A DNA stretch of 14,133 nucleotides from JBDTNK01 sp039933775. GTDB lineage: Bacteria; Chloroflexota; Limnocylindria; QHBO01. Every line of letters begins with the position of its first letter. The stretch's first letter is position 1. The stretch covers positions 1-14,133 of the forward strand of contig JBDTNK010000051.1 in the NCBI GenBank assembly GCA_039933775.1. Reading direction: 5' to 3'. A model generated the notes under the pieces. It was not told where the DNA came from, did not search any database, and worked only from the letters and a program-made list of their open reading frames with translations. Both the position numbers and the translations under genes were made by a program. This document shows positions 11,985-14,133 of the stretch, piece by piece.

Positions 11985-14133
11985 GTGTCCACACGGCGTG
12001 CGAGGAATAGAACAGCACTGCCATCCGAGCTGGAGGCTGCCCTGGCGCGGATCGCCGAGCTCGAAGCGCGCGATGCGGATCACGAACGGTCGCAACAGGT
12101 GCAGTCGGCGCTCTACCGGATCGCGGAGACGGCCAGCGCCGCGCAGGACATGCCGTCGTTCTACGCGGCCATCCACGCGATCGTCGGCGAGGTCATGTAT
12201 GCCGAGAACTTCTACATTGCGCTGTACGACGACCAGCGGCGGCTGATCAGCTACCCGTACGTGCGCGACACGGTCGACGATGACTGGCCGGATCCGCAAG
12301 CCTGGATCCCATTCGGTGCTGAGAATGCCGCCGGCGCGACTGCCTACGTCCTGCGTAACGAGCGTTCGGTGATGCTCGATCTTCCGGAGCTGGAACGGCT
12401 TACCGAGGCAGGCGAGATCGTTCCGACCGGTACCGAATCCGTCGAATGGCTTGCGGCCCCGCTCATCGCGGACGGTCGAACGGCGGGTCTCGTCGCCCTC
12501 CAGACCTATCGGGAGGATCGTCGATATCGCTCGGACGATCTCGAGGTGCTGACCTTCGTGGCACAGCACATCGCGACGGCGCTGACACGGGCGCGGGCAA
12601 TCGAGGAGACAAGGCAGCGCAACGCCGAGCTGGCGGTCGTCAACGAGATCGGCCTGGCGCTCGCCAAGCAGCTCGACTTCCAGGGGATCATCGAGCTGGT
12701 CGGTGAACGGATCGGGACCATCTTCGCCGTCGATTCGCTCGAGATCGCGCTCCTCGATCGGGCAACGAACCGGTTCTCGACGCCGTACAGCGTCGAGGAA
12801 GGGACGCGCTTGGAGGAGCCCGACCGTGAGCTTGGAATCGGTCTCACCTCGCAGGTCATCGAGTCGCGGGCACCGCTTCGCGTCAATTCCATGGCTGAAG
12901 CCATCGAGCGCGGCGCCATTGTGACCGGCGACCCGGACCTGGCGGCAAAGGAGTCAAGCCTCCGGGTCCCGATCCTTGCCAGTGGGACCGTGCTGGGAGT
13001 CGTTGGTCTCAGTCGAACCGAGCCGTGGGCGTTCAGCGAGAGCGACGAGCGGCTGCTGTCGACGATCGCCTCGAGCATGGGCGTCGCGATGGAGAACGCG
13101 CGCCTATTCGACGAGACGAAGCGCCTCCTTACCGAGACCGAGCAACGCAACGCCGAGCTCTCGATGATCAATGAAATCGGATCGGCGCTCGCAAAGCAGC
13201 TGGATCTCGACGCCATCATCGAGATCGTCGGAGAGCGTGTCCGCAAGATCTTTCGTGCCGAAACGATGTTCATCGGCCTGTACGAGGCAGAGACCAACCT
13301 GGTCCGGTTCCCGTACGAGATCGGCGAAGGGACCCGATACCACACGGAACCGATCGAGCTCGGCGAAGGACTCTCCTCGATCGTCATTCGCTCCAAGCGC
13401 GCGCTGCGGATCGGGAACAACGAGCAGTCGGCGGAGCTCGGAGCCATCACGTATGACGAAATCGAGACGCAGTCGTGGGTTGGCGTTCCGATTCCCGCCG
13501 GCGACCGCGTCATCGGCTTGATCGGCCTCGAGAGTGTCGAGAAGAACGCCTATCTGGAGGCCGACGAGCGACTGCTGGCGACGTTTGCGTCGAGCATGGG
13601 CGTCGCGCTCGAGAACGCTCGCCTGTTCGACGAGACGAAGCGTCTGCTGACCGAGACCGATGAGCGTGCTGCCGAGCTCGCGGTGGTCAACAGCGTCCAG
13701 CAGGGGCTGGCCCAGAACCTGGACATGCAGAGCATGTACGAGCTCGTCGGTGACAAGATCCAGGAGATCTTCGATGCCCAGGTCGTGGACATCGGCATTT
13801 TCGACATCGACGCCAATCTGATCAACTTCCCATACGCAATCGAGCGCGGTGTGCGGTATCCCGACCAGCCCGTACCGATTGGAGGCTATTCAGAGCAGCT
13901 CATCACACGGGCAGAGCCGATCCACATCGCGGATTTCGCGGCCTGGAGTCGCGAGACTGGGCAGGACCTGCAGCCCATCCAGGGCGAGCCCGCGCTGAGC
14001 CTGGTTGCTGCGCCCCTGTTTTCTGGCGGTGCGGTCCGCGGTCGTATCTCGCTGCAGAACCTTGACCGGACGCACGCGTTCACCGATGCCGACGTTCGGC
14101 TGCTGTCGACGCTGGCCGGAAGCCTGAGCGTGG
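11985..14133 (+). CDS. Multi-GAF sensor protein, at least four tandem GAF domains, 3' end beyond the window
   Basis: 716 codons without a stop up to the window edge. A short basic start (V/M-STRRARNRTALP) leads into a coiled coil (about 14-45, 'LEAALARIAELEARDADHER'). GAF1 spans about 46-205, GAF2 about 225-380, GAF3 about 400-552 and GAF4 about 572 to the edge. Near-identical signalling helices join them: 'RQRNAELAVVNEIGLALAKQ' (about 210), 'EQRNAELSMINEIGSALAKQ' (about 386) and 'DERAAELAVVNSVQQGLAQN' (about 558), with 'ENARLFDETKRLLTET' ending GAF2 and GAF3. GAF domains bind small ligands or cofactors. The output domain (histidine kinase, nucleotide cyclase and diguanylate cyclase are the usual ones) is not in the window. 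The GTG start is set by GAGGAGG. Repeat lengths of 176 and 172 residues point to internal duplication. Confidence 0.93.
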   Translation, partial: MSTRRARNRTALPSELEAALARIAELEARDADHERSQQVQSALYRIAETASAAQDMPSFYAAIHAIVGEVMYAENFYIALYDDQRRLISYPYVRDTVDDDWPDPQAWIPFGAENAAGATAYVLRNERSVMLDLPELERLTEAGEIVPTGTESVEWLAAPLIADGRTAGLVALQTYREDRRYRSDDLEVLTFVAQHIATALTRARAIEETRQRNAELAVVNEIGLALAKQLDFQGIIELVGERIGTIFAVDSLEIALLDRATNRFSTPYSVEEGTRLEEPDRELGIGLTSQVIESRAPLRVNSMAEAIERGAIVTGDPDLAAKESSLRVPILASGTVLGVVGLSRTEPWAFSESDERLLSTIASSMGVAMENARLFDETKRLLTETEQRNAELSMINEIGSALAKQLDLDAIIEIVGERVRKIFRAETMFIGLYEAETNLVRFPYEIGEGTRYHTEPIELGEGLSSIVIRSKRALRIGNNEQSAELGAITYDEIETQSWVGVPIPAGDRVIGLIGLESVEKNAYLEADERLLATFASSMGVALENARLFDETKRLLTETDERAAELAVVNSVQQGLAQNLDMQSMYELVGDKIQEIFDAQVVDIGIFDIDANLINFPYAIERGVRYPDQPVPIGGYSEQLITRAEPIHIADFAAWSRETGQDLQPIQGEPALSLVAAPLFSGGAVRGRISLQNLDRTHAFTDADVRLLSTLAGSLSV

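Noticed and set aside
12506..13513. 335-codon open frame on the minus strand in the GAF region
   Set aside because: It is antisense to clear tandem GAF domains. Its Ser/Arg-rich translation has no recognisable fold.

Overview
The window is GC-rich bacterial DNA with tightly packed genes on both strands. The gene content points to a high-GC Gram-positive-like or Chloroflexota genome (Limnocylindria-like Chloroflexota is my best guess, Actinomycetota the alternative). The clues are a fused E2-E1 2-oxoglutarate dehydrogenase of the Kgd/OdhA type, a tandem-GAF sensor with the repeated linker 'ENARLFDETKRLL', a stand-alone receiver protein beginning 'VVNDN', and several genes that appear to be leaderless. 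No tool was run, so this placement is inference.

Layout. Positions 1-1781 hold two divergent genes: the N-terminus of a luciferase-like flavin oxidoreductase (minus, cut by the window edge) and a 14-TM DHA2-type MFS exporter (plus). Their start codons sit symmetrically around an inverted-repeat promoter. About 510 bp without a recognisable gene follow (1782-2291). The minus-strand kgd gene (2292-5948) then lies head to head with a plus-strand pair of membrane proteins: a COG4280-like protein and a coupled 85-residue two-TM protein (about 6036-7048). The convergent gap 7049-7227 carries three copies of the palindrome GCCAG-N5-CTGGC. From 9266 down to 7228 runs a compact minus-strand operon: fold-type-II PLP dehydratase, SRPBCC protein, membrane protein.

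Divergent from that operon is a type II toxin-antitoxin pair (Phd/YefM-like antitoxin, PIN toxin; 9321-10131) with a palindrome over its likely promoter. The toxin shares a CTAG stop tetranucleotide with a convergent small unknown gene (10128-10463). A tRNA-Gln(CTG) follows at 10658-10732. Downstream is a highly structured non-coding segment with an exact 18-bp inverted repeat. The right end is a signalling module: a single-domain response regulator (11038-11481), a possible small antisense gene, and a long sensor with at least four GAF domains (from 11985) that runs off the window, so its output domain is unseen.

How the parts relate. kgd is central metabolism (TCA cycle) and the MFS, COG4280 and dehydratase genes are accessory transport or metabolism. 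The toxin-antitoxin pair is a self-contained module. The receiver and GAF proteins may belong to one signalling pathway, but only adjacency supports that. The most unusual signals are the structured element after tRNA-Gln, the triple palindrome in the convergent gap, the mirror-symmetric divergent promoter, and the operator-like palindrome of the toxin-antitoxin pair.
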